NCBI GenBank assembly: GCA_036365145.1
Contig: JAEOAD010000018.1
Coordinates: 12,382,501-12,446,500 of the forward strand
DNA: 64,000 nt
Source of the DNA: Orientallactaga sibirica
Lineage: Eukaryota; Chordata; Mammalia; Rodentia; Dipodidae
Reading direction: 5' to 3'
Shown: positions 45,050 through 57,576 of the stretch, one piece after another
Numbering within the stretch: the first letter of the stretch is position 1
Layout of the letters: each line of letters begins with the position of its first letter
Program-made: the position numbers and the translations under genes
The notes under the pieces: model-generated
What the model saw: only the letters and a program-made list of their open reading frames with translations
What the model was told of the DNA's origin: nothing
Database searches by the model: none

Positions 45050-45310
45050 AGAATTGGACATTATATACACTTCTGCCTTTTCAACTCCTCTCTTTTTTGG
45101 GGTCACATCTTTTATTGTTTCTAGTATTTGTTCTTGGGCTTTTCTGCTCTTTATCTTCATGGAACTTTCAAGAAGTTTCCTTCTCTTATGGGTAGTTTCA
45201 AAGAACCAGCTTGTAAAAGTTCCTATCATTTCTGCATTTATTTTCCAATTTGTTAATTTCTTTTTTATCTTTAGTATTCCTTGATTCATTCTACTTTCCC
45301 ACAAGATTAT
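45050..45310 (-). pseudogene. LINE-1 ORF2 fragment, antisense
   Basis: On the minus strand an open stretch reads 'GILKIKKKLTNWKINAE' and 'TSWFFE', which fits the L1 ORF2 segment between endonuclease and reverse transcriptase. The plus-strand DNA shows 'tttcaaagaaccagcttgta'. It is only a short piece and not functional. Confidence 0.75.
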
Positions 45311-45439
45311 AAAAAAGTAGCAATGAAATCTGTTTGTTCATTTTCTTTGCCATATCTCTTATATCTGAACTATCATAATCACACATCACAGGCTGTATGA
45401 GGTCACGGCCCAATATGTCCACTCTGGTCCAGTACCAGT

Positions 45440-45640
45440 TGCCTGATTTCACCTCTCAGCTCTGCCTTCACCATCTGAGTGACATAGGCAAGCAGTTTCC
45501 ACATTTGTAAAATGAGGATTATTATTATAATAAAACATCTCCTAGGGTTAGTGTGAAGATTACTTGAGCTAATATTTGTAAAGCTTTTGAAGCAGGGCTT
45601 GGCACACAGTAACTGCTGTGTAATACATGAATAAATTACA
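45440..45640 (+). mobile_element. MIR SINE, well preserved
   Basis: 'gcagtttccacatttgtaaa', 'atgaggattattattataat', 'gggcttggcacacagtaact' follow MIR from core to 3' end. Confidence 0.88.
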
Positions 45641-45654
45641 TTGATGCAGTTCTT

Positions 45655-45800
45655 TATCCTTTACAAAGCATTTCACATTAATTTTCTCCCTTAGTGATCC
45701 TGACAATCCCATGAGGCAAACAGTTCTCATCCCTACCTTATGTAAGATAAACCTGTAACTCTAAGTCTATTTAAATTAGTAAGTGGAAGAATCAGGTCTT
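45655..45800 (-). mobile_element. MIR SINE, antisense
   Basis: 'tgatcctgacaatcccatga', 'ggcaaacagttctcatccct', 'attagtaagtggaagaatca' are the reverse complement of MIR, forming a tail-to-tail pair with the previous copy. Confidence 0.7.
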
Positions 45801-47590
45801 AGAAATCTGTGATCAGGGCATTGCTTAAAGGCCAAGGGACCTCTTTTGTTTGGGGTATTTGGGTGGATTCAGGTAGAAAAGTGTGTTTGGCTCACCTCCA
45901 GGCATTGACAAGAGTGACAGACTATGAGCCTTCCACAGAACTGGCGAACTATTCAACACAGATTGTATCGAAGCTGCCTGGCTCTAGTCAAAAGTGCAGG
46001 CAGCTGCCACCGGCAGTAGCACAGTGAGACCTGTTCTGTGGACAGGAGATATGGGTTCCTGTTATCCTCTTATCTGGATCTTATTTAGTGAGCCTCAGCC
46101 AAGGAATTTACCCTGGTATGTGTCAATGTCCTCAGACATGGTTTTCATCATTCACACTATGAATACAGAATTTATGCTATGCTTGTGTCAATAAACACTT
46201 TGAAAGTCTATATATTTTTCTACACACCCAAGATGTGGTATGTGTAAAAGATGTCTATACCATTACTTTTATTGTTTTATACAAATAGAGCATAAAAAGC
46301 AGGTGTGGAAGCAGCTCTCAGACTTCATACCTGGCCCCACAGTCATAAGCCCTCTTCTCTCAAGCCAACAGCAGGAGTATCTTCACAGAGTAGAAAAGAG
46401 AAAAACTAGCCATAGCTCCAAACAGAAATAGAATTTCTAAATGACTTCTCCTTGATGCTGAACAGTGAGTGACAGAACACAAAAGAACTTTTCATAAACA
46501 CAATTTTCCATGGCACATGCACAAAAATTCCTGGAAAAAAAGAGGGCCCCCAAATTTCCCTTGTCACTTAGCTCGTAAATCATAGTGTAAGTGTGGAATC
46601 CACGTGGGGAATGTCATCAGCTTCAGGAAGCAGGGAGTCTAATCCACTTAGGCTCCACACTGCAAGAACTGGTTCCCTCAATATTTATTTTTCCAGATTC
46701 TAGGAATTGTCCACCAAAATTCTTTGACATTTTAAATTCATTTATATTTAGGTCTCTTTTATTGCACCACAAGCCAAATTTGTTTGTTAACAAATCTTTT
46801 CTTGTAGAATAGCTACTTTTATTTTCCTAAAGTTTAAACATGAATTTTCGTAAAGCTCAAAGGAGATGTGAGCTAAGCAGCTAGATTATAATCTTTTCCT
46901 TCTCCCTTTGCAAATAAGAGTGAGAGGGAGAGAACTGAGAGACTTGAGGACTGACAGATTTTACCTTTAAGTTTCATTCTTCCCTTGCTTTGTGTTTGCA
47001 TGTGGGGAGCGGTGATGAGGAAGGGCTTAGGAGGAAGAAAAACAAAGAAACTGATCTTCAGTGCTCACATCAGAGAGGCCTAGCTAAACGTGCCAGTTGA
47101 CAAGAGGGTGGCAATGGTTGGTGGCCACCTCTGAGAGTGTTCATGCCTGCTTAGACCAGGAAAGTAACCCCAGAGCTAAAGAACTGTTCTCCAAAAGCCC
47201 TTGCAAATTTAGATTGTTTTTATCCAAATTTAATAAATATCTTTAATGAGGAAGGTTATTGCTAGTCCAGTTCTCCATCCTCATCAGACTAGCCCAGAGC
47301 AGTGTGTACAGCTGAAGGCCAGCAAGGTGTGGAAGGGAACCTACAATTATTCAATATATACTAAGAGCTATACAGGTGTTAACAGGCACAGCTATATGTT
47401 CTTACACAAACACATGCAGAGAGAGAGAGAGACTATCTTAATTAATCCATTAGATAATGAATTATATGGAGGCACATTTTTTCCTTGTTTTGTTCACTTG
47501 TCATATAGAAGGTAAACAAAAATATTTGAGAAATGAATGAATGAATCTTTACAACTCAATGAGTATTGGATGATTATCAATCTGCTGTTA
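45801..47590. other. Unassigned segment
   Basis: About 1.8 kb. Frames of 63-89 codons have no recognisable domain. No confident repeat. Possibly unique non-coding sequence. Confidence 0.45.
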
Positions 47591-47594
47591 TGAG

Positions 47595-48275
47595 GAGTGT
47601 TAGATGGTTTACATAAGATGTGTTCCCCAAAAGTTGTGTGCATTGAAGTCTAGTCCTCCAATACATCAGTGTTCAGAGGTGAGACCTTGGGAAAATACTT
47701 CCATCAGTGGGTGAGGGATTGAAAATTTGAAGGAATATTGAGAAGGTGATGGAATTGTGGCATGCGGAACCTATTTGTGAGAAATGGGCCACTGAGGGCA
47801 TGCCCTGGAAATATATTCCTTGTCCTTGATACTTTCCTGTCACTCTGTCTGCTTCCTGGCTACCATGTGGTGAGAAAATTTGCCCTGCCACCTACTGTTG
47901 CTTCCATGATATTCTGTCTTCCCACAGGCTGACAGCAATGGAGCAAGCCAACCATGGACTAAAATTAGCAACCAAAATAACCTTTATTTATAATATATAT
48001 ATATATACATTTAAGAGAGAGAACGAGGTAGATAGAGAGGGAGAAAAACAGAGAGAGAGAGAATGGACATGCTAGGGCCTCTAGCCACTGCAAATGAACT
48101 CCAGACACATGTACCACCTTGTGCATTTGACTTATTTGGGTACTGAGGAATTGAACCTGGGTCCTTAGGCTTCACAGGCAAGCATCTTAATCACTAAACC
48201 ATCTCTCCAACCCACCTTTCTTTCTTTTAGGTGAATTTTCATAGGTATTTGCCACAGCAATAAAAGGTCTTATTA
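47595..48275 (+). mobile_element. MaLR-like LTR, interrupted by a SINE
   Basis: 'gtgttccccaaaagttgtgt', 'gttcagaggtgagaccttgg', 'gccactgagggcatgccctg', 'caaccaaaataacctttatt' before the SINE and 'aggtatttgccacagcaata' after it follow one LTR. Confidence 0.8.
47990..48213 (-). mobile_element. Dip-like SINE, short subfamily
   Basis: Inverted in the LTR: (AT)n tail (47991-48006), GA-rich part, body 'gcaaatgaactccagacaca', head 'aaaccatctctccaacccac'. Confidence 0.92.
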
Positions 48276-48385
48276 ATATAATGAGGCAACGAAAGTTCAG
48301 AAATGCTAAAGAGGAGCTGGGATTCAAACCCAAATGTCACTTGACCTTACAGACAATGCTTTCAGCCAGTGCTAGCTGTCCTCAC
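48276..48385 (-). mobile_element. MIR SINE fragment, antisense
   Basis: 'aatgaggcaacgaaagttca' and 'gagctgggattcaaacccaa' are the reverse complement of MIR. Confidence 0.7.
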
Positions 48386-49550
48386 ATTACCACCTTAGAT
48401 GTACACATAAAATAGTGTGACAATGGAGTTTAAAGCACATTCTACAAAATCTCAGTGAGGAACTGCAGCATTTGTCTGAGAAAATAGCATCTATCAAGCT
48501 ATGGCAGGCTCCTTCTCCACTCTGGGCTTCTGTTCTCCACCATGAGCAAAAGCTCTTAGAGCAAGGGCACAAATCTCCTTTAAGGCTGAGTTCTCTGCAG
48601 CCTCTGGTTTTCTGCTTTGATGAATTTTAAGTCTCCTTCGTGTCTACTACTATCTCTCTGGTGGAGATTCTCAGGCTAGCAATGTGAGCAGTACTCATAT
48701 TTAATGTACTGGTAATGATTCCTGGGCCCTGGAATATGTGATAGAGATGGTTCATCTCATCTCATCTAGGATAGACAGTGTGCTTTCTTCCTTGTCATTA
48801 TGATGAGTCTTAAGTCTCTCCAATATTCACTGCCATCTTGGTCCTGGTAGGCTTACTTCAAGTTTACTCTTGAATAATACAAATAACCTTCAGATCTCAT
48901 CAAGTATTAAGCCAGTTCCATAAAAGTACAGAACACAAATCTATGGTTTAGGTATTCTAACATTTGTTGTTCTATCCAGTGTCACATGTTGCAAACAATT
49001 GAAAAAAACTCTGATTGACTTCAATAGAAAAGAGTGCATCATAGAAGGCTCAAGGAACCTGCAGACTGAAGAAGTAGAGTCAGGGATTGTGAAGGAAGTC
49101 TGACCACAGCCAAGATCTTGCTCCATCCGCAGGCCCTGGGCTCCTCCAAACTCCCATTGATGACTCAGGTACGCTGTCCATTCTTGCATCTGGCATTGCT
49201 ACGGGGAAAGAGGTCTAACTGCCCCAGTCTCTGAATCATTCTTTCATGTTTCAGACAGAAACTTTTTTGTCACACAAATTTTGGTTCAAGATCTAGCTGT
49301 TAGTAAGTGAACCCTCCCTAGGCTTCTGCTCAAATAAAAAAGTGTTTAAGAGAGGGACAGGTAAGACAACTAAATCTTGTTAAAATAAAATGTGTAAATG
49401 AATACAAAATTAATGTTTCTCATGAGCAAAATATCTCAATAAGAACTATGATTTACAAGAGTCAATTTCTCCCAGGAAGTGCATTCTGTATAATATACTG
49501 TATTATTAAGCACATGCAGGCAATATACCATGTATAATAAATACATAAGT
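48386..49550. other. Unassigned segment
   Basis: About 1.16 kb, no gene or repeat recognised. Confidence 0.45.
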
Positions 49551-49554
49551 AATC

Positions 49555-49705
49555 TTCATTCTCTCATTGAATTCTACCTAATATCCTTAAACTGAAAGAC
49601 ATTAACCATGTTAGGGTCAAGAAGAGTAACTTTTTAAAGTCACACAGTTGACAATTACCAGAACCAGGATTGAAAGGCAAGCTCAAACCTATAGTGGTCC
49701 CCTAA
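49555..49705 (-). mobile_element. MIR SINE, antisense
   Basis: 'aaactgaaagacattaacca' and 'aaagtcacacagttgacaat' followed by 'ccaggattgaaaggcaa' match the reverse of MIR. Confidence 0.65.
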
Positions 49706-49929
49706 CCTTTAACCTGCATTTTTTCTTTGTGAGCATTGTTATTGTGTCCTGATATGCGTTTGCCCTTGCAAGACAAATTATAGATGTTTAGGTTTGTAAT
49801 TTTCCATTTAGTATTTTCAGACCAAGATTGACTATGGTTAACTGAAAATAAAAGATGGGCAGGTAGATGCTGTAACCTATTAGAAGTTACCTTTTCATTG
49901 CCAGACAAAACCCTAGACCAAAGCTACCT

Positions 49930-50065
49930 TCTGCTGATGCCATCATTTCCCCCTGCCATCATGGAGCTTCCACTCGAGTCTGGAAGCCAAAATAAACATT
50001 TTTTTTTTCTCAAAAGTTGCTCTTGGTAAGGTGATTTCTGTCAGCAAAACAAATTTGACTACAAC
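49930..50065 (+). mobile_element. LTR fragment related to the 12.3-14.2 kb element
   Basis: 'tgccatcatggagcttccac', 'ggaagccaaaataaacattt' and 'ggtgatttctgtcagcaaaa' match the last third of that LTR family read on its coding strand. It includes an AATAAA signal. Confidence 0.75.
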
Positions 50066-50270
50066 ACATGGCTAGGAACATAATATCCCTCACCATTGGC
50101 CTTCAACCTGCTGTCCTGGCTCACCTGGAGCCCCTGAATACCTGCCATGTTTATGTCCTAAAAGTAAGCAATCTACTCTAAGAGAATGACTTCTCACAAC
50201 TGGGCTTCAGCCATGTTGTCCAGGGCCTCCAAGGACTGAAACACTCAAGATTATGGTAGCAGCTTCTCTT
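50066..50270. other. Short unassigned segment
   Basis: Nothing recognised between the LTR fragment and the minisatellite. Confidence 0.4.
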
Positions 50271-50470
50271 AGCACTACCATCCCTACATTTCCTCAGCTC
50301 TACCACCCCACACTCCCTCAGCTCCTCCACCCCGCACTCCCTCAACTCTATCACACCCACACCCCCTCTGTTCTACCACCCCCATACTTCCTCAGGTCTA
50401 TCACCCCCACACTCCCTCTCTTTTACCACCCTCACAGTTTCTCAGTTCTACCACCATTACAATCCCCTAG
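50271..50470. repeat. Minisatellite, 8 units of 24-26 bp
   Basis: The units begin 'ctctaccacc…' and end 'ctccctcag'. Unit starts are near 50271, 50298, 50322, 50346, 50371, 50396, 50421 and 50446. It is strongly strand-asymmetric (C-rich on plus, G-rich on minus). The outer units are more diverged than the central ones. Short frames on both strands reflect the repeat. Confidence 0.93.
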
Positions 50471-50609
50471 CTGAGTGTTGGTGGAAATGTCATTCTCCCA
50501 AACCCCCACCATCTCCACTAGGAGGCTTACAAAGGCTTTTTGCTGTGGCAGCCACTCACCAGGCGGTCTTTAACTCCAAGACTAGGCATAGCATAGTCTT
50601 TTTTCTAGC

Positions 50610-50830
50610 CTAGTTTTAAAAAAATAATTTATTTGGGGAATATACAATGTAAAGTGTTTTATTGTGACATTTTATACATATATATCATTGTATTTTTTTT
50701 TTATTATTCACCTTTTCCAATCTTTCCCTGTTCCTCCTTATTCCCTCCTGCTGGACCCCTTCCTTCCCCAAGTAGTTCCTCCTTTTGCTTCCATGTCACA
50801 TATCTTCCAGTACTCTGTTGCCCCTCTCCT
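50610..50830 (+). repeat. Rodent dispersed repeat, probably L1-derived
   Basis: 'tgttttattgtgacatttta' is followed by a T-run and 'ctcctgctggaccccttcct' and 'tgcttccatgtcacatatct', similar in layout to 44289-44604. Confidence 0.5.
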
Positions 50831-50889
50831 CCCAGTGGTTGATGAAAGGAAATAAACAAGAAGTGAATGAAATATAATGTTATACCCTC

Positions 50890-51085
50890 CCTTGACTTTC
50901 TGAGCTCTTTCTTCTCTACCAGACATACAATTGAACTTGCATGTTCGTTGACATAATCATTAGTTTGTTGTCTGTTTTCCCCCTTGAAAGAATAAGCTCT
51001 GTAGTGGTAAAGACCATGTCTCTTACTCGTTCCTACATCTCCTATAGACTTGGTAAGTATCTGTTAAATAAATACAGCATCCAGC
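50890..51085 (+). mobile_element. L2 LINE 3' end
   Basis: 'gaaagaataagctctgtagt', 'ggtaaagaccatgtctctta', 'ttggtaagtatctgttaaat' follow the last part of L2. Confidence 0.7.
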
Positions 51086-53785
51086 ACTTAAAGCCATCTA
51101 AAAGCTGCACACATCATTTTTACTCCATCTTATCTATATCCTTTATCAAGGACATAATATTGCTTAGGGGAACAGAGAAGAAACTTAGGCTTTATTCCAG
51201 GCATCTTTTCACAGCTTCAGTTTCTGGAAAGAGGCACAAACCCAAGTCATGTGATTTTTGTATTTAGAATATTAATTTTCTCCGGGTCATGCAGAAACAG
51301 CAATACTTTCCTTAATGAAATGCTCTTGTACTAATTTCTATTTGTATGCAAAGAATGTCATAGCTTTAACACACTGAGCCAATCTCCCCCACCCCACCCC
51401 CATATCTGCCTCACCGAAAAAGGGGAAGACATCTGATTTATTACACACAAACAAAATGAATAAGATAACATTTTATTAGTTAGAAACCATTATAAAAACA
51501 GCAATAAAATGAGGTAGTACAAGCACATGATGCCCTTATCAATAAATCCTGGGAAGTTTAGGACCCGGGAGCATGTTGTAATAATAAGAAAGATAATTAA
51601 AGCACTCACACTGCAGACCTGTGTCATTTGATCAAGAAGCAACAACTTTAAAACAGTAGGAAACACTGGGCAGCGATGGTCTGGGAATCTCTGACCTTTT
51701 TTGCAAAGCAAAGGTGTTGCAGTTCAAGTTGTTTCAGTTTATGTGAGAAGAATCTAATTTTAGGATGTTGTGCTTAGAACATGCAGATCCAGGTAAGAAA
51801 TGGCCATCCGTTCAAGTCAGCATCTTTATAAGTCTGATTTCTGGTGGTGAGAAAGTCATGCTTTTATGTAGCCATGTCCTTCCTATCAATTATGGTTTTA
51901 GTATAACCAACAGTGTGGTAGGTGACAAAGATAGCTTTGTGAGATTCTTGTTTTTTCTTCCCTTGACTAAGAATCTTCATTTCATCCTAGAAAATCCTTA
52001 TGACACATTGCAAATACTTTTTATACCAAAACCATCACAGGGAAACACAGAGAAGATTTTTCATTTCCCAGAGACTGTAGACAGTTTTTAGAAAGTAAAT
52101 TGTGTCCTCTTCCTTCCTACCCGCCACCCCCCAGGTCAGTGTCTCCTGCCTGTCTTGGTCAGTTTAATATGAACCACTGCCTGGGCTTTGTTGTATGCAA
52201 TAACATTTTCTCCTGGGAGTCGGTTCATGCAAAACACTCCCTGCTGAGAGAGTGGAGAGTGGAAATTTACCCATAAGACATTCTTCCAGCAGCCAACCCT
52301 GGAGGAAACCTGATCAGAATGTTTAAGACTTCACTGCCTCCTTCTCCCTTAACTCTCCCAAAATAATTTCTCAGGGAAAAGAAAGTGATCAGCCAATATT
52401 TAAGGTTGAGAACTCCTGGGGACAACAGACACACTGAGCTATGGTCTAATTTAGAAATAAAACTGAAAACAAGTGGATTATTTCCGATATTGTGTCTGCC
52501 ACTCTATTGTCTATGGTGATTTCTGTTCATTCCATGCTCCCTTCCCATCTTGGTTTATAGCCACACTGCAGTCATTCAATTGATCAATGCATGAATATTT
52601 CTAAAAAACAAATAATAACTGCCACATAGTCAATAAGTTATGTTAAGCGAAACAGCTGTTTTAATGTAGCACTTTTATAAACTCAGAAGTATTTTCTGTA
52701 GTGTGGCATCGATTTACCACTAAAATAATACATGGGTTCATAAATGGCATAAATCACAGGAAACCTTAGTTAGGTCCTCTTTATAAAAAGCTTTGAAACA
52801 AACTCATCATTGTAATACACACTTATATAACATCATAGTATAATGTGACTATAATTAACAACAGTGATATAATTAGAATACACAAATACATAATGTGATG
52901 TAGCATAATGCATAGAATCTACATATACCTTCATGTATGTATGTAAGTGAGTATATATATATATATGTTTTTTTCATTTAAAAAAACATAATGATCACAG
53001 AAGAATTGGTACGGAAGCCAATCCAAGAATTGTGTTCCTCTCCCAACATTTACTGCATATGCAAAACATTGGAAGGAAAATACCATTTACCTGAGGCAAC
53101 TCATATATTAGAAAAGGACTAGCCAGAGCTGACCAAGCACCAGTTGTCTTGAAAAGGCATCAAAAGGTATATGCTTGATGTCAAGCAGCTGATGGCCCCT
53201 GAGCTAGACATTGCATCATTTTCTCTTCTTTACTGAGAATATTGTTCTCTGGATTTTCAACAGTGCACTTAAAATTCACTTTATTAAATAGTATGTAGAA
53301 TTGCACAATGTATGCCTGTATCAAAACCTGTTAAAAAAATTCAAAGTTTGCAAACTAGAAGAATAAGTAAGTGGTTCATTTAATTTATTTTAATCAGTTT
53401 TATCAGGAAAATGCAATTCTATTGAAGGGAAACCTTTGCAGAAGCAGGGAGCAATTATGTTTTGCATGCAGAGTGCTCTTTTTTAAAAAGACCATGTGTG
53501 CAGCATTGAAAAACGCTTAGTAATGTCAATCATCTTGATTTCACATTCCTTCAGAGCAGTCCTTAAACACTGCAAAAATTATACAAAGCTAAAACTATTT
53601 CTATCATGATTCTGTGTGGCTGTTTCTGAAATTTTTGAATAGTCTTGATATAAATGCATTTACACAGGTACCATTTTTTAGAAGGAAAAATTACTGCAGT
53701 AATGCTCTTAGCCTTCTTTTAAATAGATATTTTCACATCATCTTCACAAGAATAACTCAATAAGGAGGCCCCTTGAGTGAGCAAA
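51086..53785. other. Repeat-poor segment
   Basis: About 2.7 kb with no retrotransposon that I recognise, apart from a short (TA)n at 52952-52966. No gene seen; the longest frame (108 codons, 51765-52091) has no known domain. It is the best candidate area for conserved non-coding sequence. Confidence 0.5.
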
Positions 53786-53789
53786 ACTT

Positions 53790-54120
53790 TCACTAGAGTA
53801 GGGAGATGGCTCAGTGGATAAAGCACTTACTGTGCAAGTGTGAGTATCTCAGTTCAGATCTGCAGAACCCACATAAAAGCTGGATGCTTTAGTACAACTA
53901 CAGCAAAACAGGAAACAGACAGGAGGAACTCCCTGAAGCTCACAGGCCCGGTGAATGGAGCACTGAATAACAAGAGATCTTGTTGTCTCAAAATGAGGTG
54001 GAGATAGTAGTCCTATGGCCTCCACATACACACTGTGACATGTGTCTACACTCACACACGAAAAACATACACACACATCATGCATACATATATACATACA
54101 CGTCTGCACATATACACCCA
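53790..54120 (+). mobile_element. B4-type SINE
   Basis: Head 'gggagatggctcagtggata', 'gtgcaagtgtgagtatctca', a B1-like right half and 'ctatggcctccacatacaca' leading into a CA-rich tail. Confidence 0.85.
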
Positions 54121-55222
54121 TACATCAATCTTTCATTAAATTTAAGTAATAGTATTTCTCTTACTCATTAACATCATGCTATGCAAAAAAAATATTTTAA
54201 AGTTGAAAAATAAATGGTAATCATTCAAAATGGCAGTCATCTCCAAGAGAATTTGCTAATTGTTAAGTGTGTTGATGGGAGCTAGGTAAGAATATTTTTG
54301 TAACACATACCATGCTTCCAAACACAAAGCTTAGAATGCTGTCCAGAGAGACAGCATAGATCAGGATCTCTGTCTCTCTCCTTTCATGGCTTTAGATAGT
54401 TTTAAATAAAGCCAATTCATGCATTCCACATGTAAAATCCATCATGTTTACTTCCTGACTAATGTAAGTAATTCAACTTTGAGCTCAATATTGAGTTGAA
54501 ATCTGTTAAGATCTAATGACACATCACCTGTCCAGGTATAATTAACTAAGACCTTTGATTTTAAAAATGGAATATAGATGACTTGTGACAGGTAACTCCC
54601 TGCAATGCATTGTACGAGTTCTCATGGTTATATATATTCTTAGATTTGGTCATTTTTGGGCCTGTAGCATGGGAACTTGTGTAAATCTCATTATTATTAG
54701 AAATTCAACAAGCAGGTTGAAACTTTGAACAAATACTTCAAGCCTCCTGGAAGAAATAAATCACCTAAAAGTATAGTGTTGGTTTTCATAACATAGGCAA
54801 CCCCTAGCTTAGAAATGTTCTGAATTCCAAGAGTTCATTCATAAGCCAGCAGTTTAGTATTCAGAATGCATTTTCCAACAGAAACAATTTCAGACATTAT
54901 GACTGCTTCCTTAAGTTAGCAAGAAAAGCCTCATTAACTCATAAAGAGCTGGAAGAAGGTGTTAGTGCTAAAGTAGCATGGTTATAAATTGTAATTGGGG
55001 ATAAATATACTTTATTTTTATTTTTAGACTAAAAATTGAAAGCCAACCTCTAACCTTGTTCCCTGCATTAGTGACAAGCCAAGGGGTGTCAGAAAGGCAC
55101 AGCAAACACATTTGGATTCTAGGTGCTTGTGAATTCTGGACATTTCTGTAATTACAGAAATGAAGGCATCTTTACAATGTTATTCACTGCTTCCACTTTG
55201 AATCAGGAAATAAATGATTGTA
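54121..55222. other. Unassigned segment with a 22-bp palindrome
   Basis: About 1.1 kb AT-rich. No gene or confident repeat. The palindrome at 55141-55162 is listed separately. Confidence 0.45.
55141..55162. other. Perfect 22-bp palindrome
   Basis: The half-site catttctgtaa is followed directly by its exact reverse complement, with TAATTA at the centre and no spacer. TAATTA is a homeodomain-type core, but no factor can be assigned. Confidence 0.95.
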
Positions 55223-55224
55223 CA

Positions 55225-55312
55225 ACAGATCACTCTTTAGCTGTGTGATCTTGGACTGTTTACTAACGTTCTCTGTGTCTCAGAGAGTACTTGTGAAAGT
55301 AAGTAGGAGTAT
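55225..55312 (+). mobile_element. MIR SINE fragment
   Basis: 'ctttagctgtgtgatcttgg' and 'cgttctctgtgtctcagaga' match the MIR core. Confidence 0.7.
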
Positions 55313-55669
55313 TTCTCTGCAATAGATATGTGTTCTTTGCCTCATGTCTCTGCTCCACTTTAAGCTGCTTGCTTCCCTGATTTTAACTGGGGATACACAC
55401 CTGCTGCAGTCAGCCCTCAATGGCAGGGTATATGTGGTGCTCCACCTCGAACCCTAGGACATAGCACAAGATCTGAGGTGACCACCTCCCCCCACCTCCC
55501 TGCCAGGGAAAAGCATCCTTCACTTCTGGATCAGACATGCTTTTTTCTGCAGGGTCTGGAAAGATGGCTTCAAGAGCACCTGGCTGCACATCTCCTTAGT
55601 CCCCCACATGGGGCCCTTTAGCAATATTTAGAAAGAGAGGGTGGGCTGCTTTTTCTATCTAATCTATAA

Positions 55670-55915
55670 GGGCCAGGAATGCTTCTAAACATCCCAACTG
55701 GATACAAAGTGTTGCAGGTGTCTATCATTCCAACATGCCTATGGCAATGGGAGGTGGAGCCAGAAGACTCTGGAAGCTCATGGACCAACTAGACTGATGC
55801 ACACAGTGACAAAACCACAAGATGCCTGGTCTCATAGATGGTGGAAGGAGAAGACAAACATCCTGAGGTTATTCTCAGACCCCACACATGCATTGTGCCC
55901 ACACACACACCATAC
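55670..55915 (+). mobile_element. B4-type SINE, 3' part
   Basis: 'gggaggtggagccagaagac', 'tcatggaccaactagactga' and a CA-rich end ('gcccacacacacaccata') fit the right half of B4. The head is not clear. Confidence 0.55.
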
Positions 55916-57570
55916 AAATAACTTTTCATAAAAAATGCTCCATGTTTCCACAAGGGTAATTTTAAGAATTGATTGTAAAATAACATCTAGGATTAAAAAA
56001 TATATTCTAGAGTTTTCTTTTTAGCTCCTGTACATTTAAATTATATCACAGAATGGTTGTTATTCTAAATTTACTGAGTAGATAATTTAAAGATATCTTT
56101 CTTTGTTTTTAATCCTGCTCATTCCCCCCAAAGGTGGTTAAAACATAGCATATATGCCAACTCAAAATAATTATCACATTTCTTAATTTCAAAATTCTGT
56201 GGCTTTATGAGCATGAGTTTAACAGCATTTCCATTCTCTTTACAGTGTGTGCATTTTCTCTGTTCTGTAAAATATGCATAGATTATACTAAGATACATTG
56301 TAGAGATGAGACCATCATTCAAAATGCGAATCATCTCTATGAACAGCATCACTATTGTAGCATATAAGACTAAATAAATGTCTCCCATGAGTGACTAAAT
56401 GCAAAATAAAAAGTAACCACTCAACTTTAATAGTTTAAAAAATGCTATTAAACATAATGGCTTCTTGACATTCAAGTAGCACTGTGTTTTAAGTGATCTT
56501 CATTTTAAGGACTACTTTCTTTTCATTTTAAATATTGATGACAATCGAGTTCTCCAGAGTAAGAAGACATAGGAGGAAGCTCTGTGAGGAAAATAAATTA
56601 TCATGGACTCTGGAGTTGCAAGTTTCTGGGGTTTTTATTTTGTTTTTCTTTTGGTTTTGTGTTTGTTTTCTCCTGAGGCTATGTAATAAGATCATATAAA
56701 TGAACAACTTGAGAAACTGACAAAACAATCTTATTTCTCAAGATTTCCTTCTATCCTTGATGGCAAGTACTTTGGACCACTTCTATACCATCCTTGCTTT
56801 GACCTTAAGGTGGAGTTCTGATGTCCAGCAAGGACAGGTGAAGGGCAAAATGGCCCAGTGACTCCACCATAGAATAAAACACTCATGAAAGGAGTCAGGC
56901 AGGAAGAGGAGGGAGAAGAGGGATGTGAAGACTTCAAAGGATGTACTGACTTCTTTACTTTCTTATCCCTCTGAAGAAGATTTTCACTGGAGTCAAACTC
57001 TAATGGAAAAGAAAACTTTAGGGAGTTTGCAGGAGTACCCAGGCCTGATGCTAGCCTAGGGTTATGTGAAGGGCATTTTCAAGGTTTGTTCTTATCCCAC
57101 TCCAATTTATCAGGTCAAAAGAAGAACCTACTAGCAAGGCACGCTGTGCATTTAGCTGTTATTCTTTATGCTGTATCATAAGAGCATAGTGAAGCACATG
57201 TGATCAACCAGCACTCAGGTAAGCTCAAACAAGAACATAGCTCCCAAGTGAAAAACATGCTCTGAGGGTTGCAGACTGATGTGGAAATGAACACCCCTAA
57301 CCTCCACCTGCTACAACCTGAGCTCTCCAAGAACAGAGCCTGGATCTGTCTCAACTCCACAGTGGAATATGATGTGATTCCCAGTACTGTGAAAGTACCT
57401 GATATGGAGCTGATATTTACCCCATCTACTTACCAGAAAAAAAAAAAAAAAGAAGCTAACACTAGCTTACAGACTTACAGCAAGTCATCTAGCCTTCCTT
57501 GGTTTTCCTTACTTCGAAAAAGATATTGGATGAGGTAAACTATTTCTCTAGTCACTTATAGTCTTATCAG
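55916..57570. other. Unassigned segment
   Basis: About 1.65 kb AT-rich, with no gene or repeat recognised. An A15 run is at 57437-57451. Confidence 0.45.
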
Positions 57571-57576
57571 CTCATT

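Noticed and set aside
50271..50470. Possible CRISPR-like array
   Set aside because: Units are contiguous without unique spacers, and the DNA is clearly from an animal nuclear genome. It is a minisatellite.
54775..54920. Resemblance to an old Tigger-type DNA transposon
   Set aside because: Only loose similarity, with no terminal inverted repeats or TA duplication that I can see.
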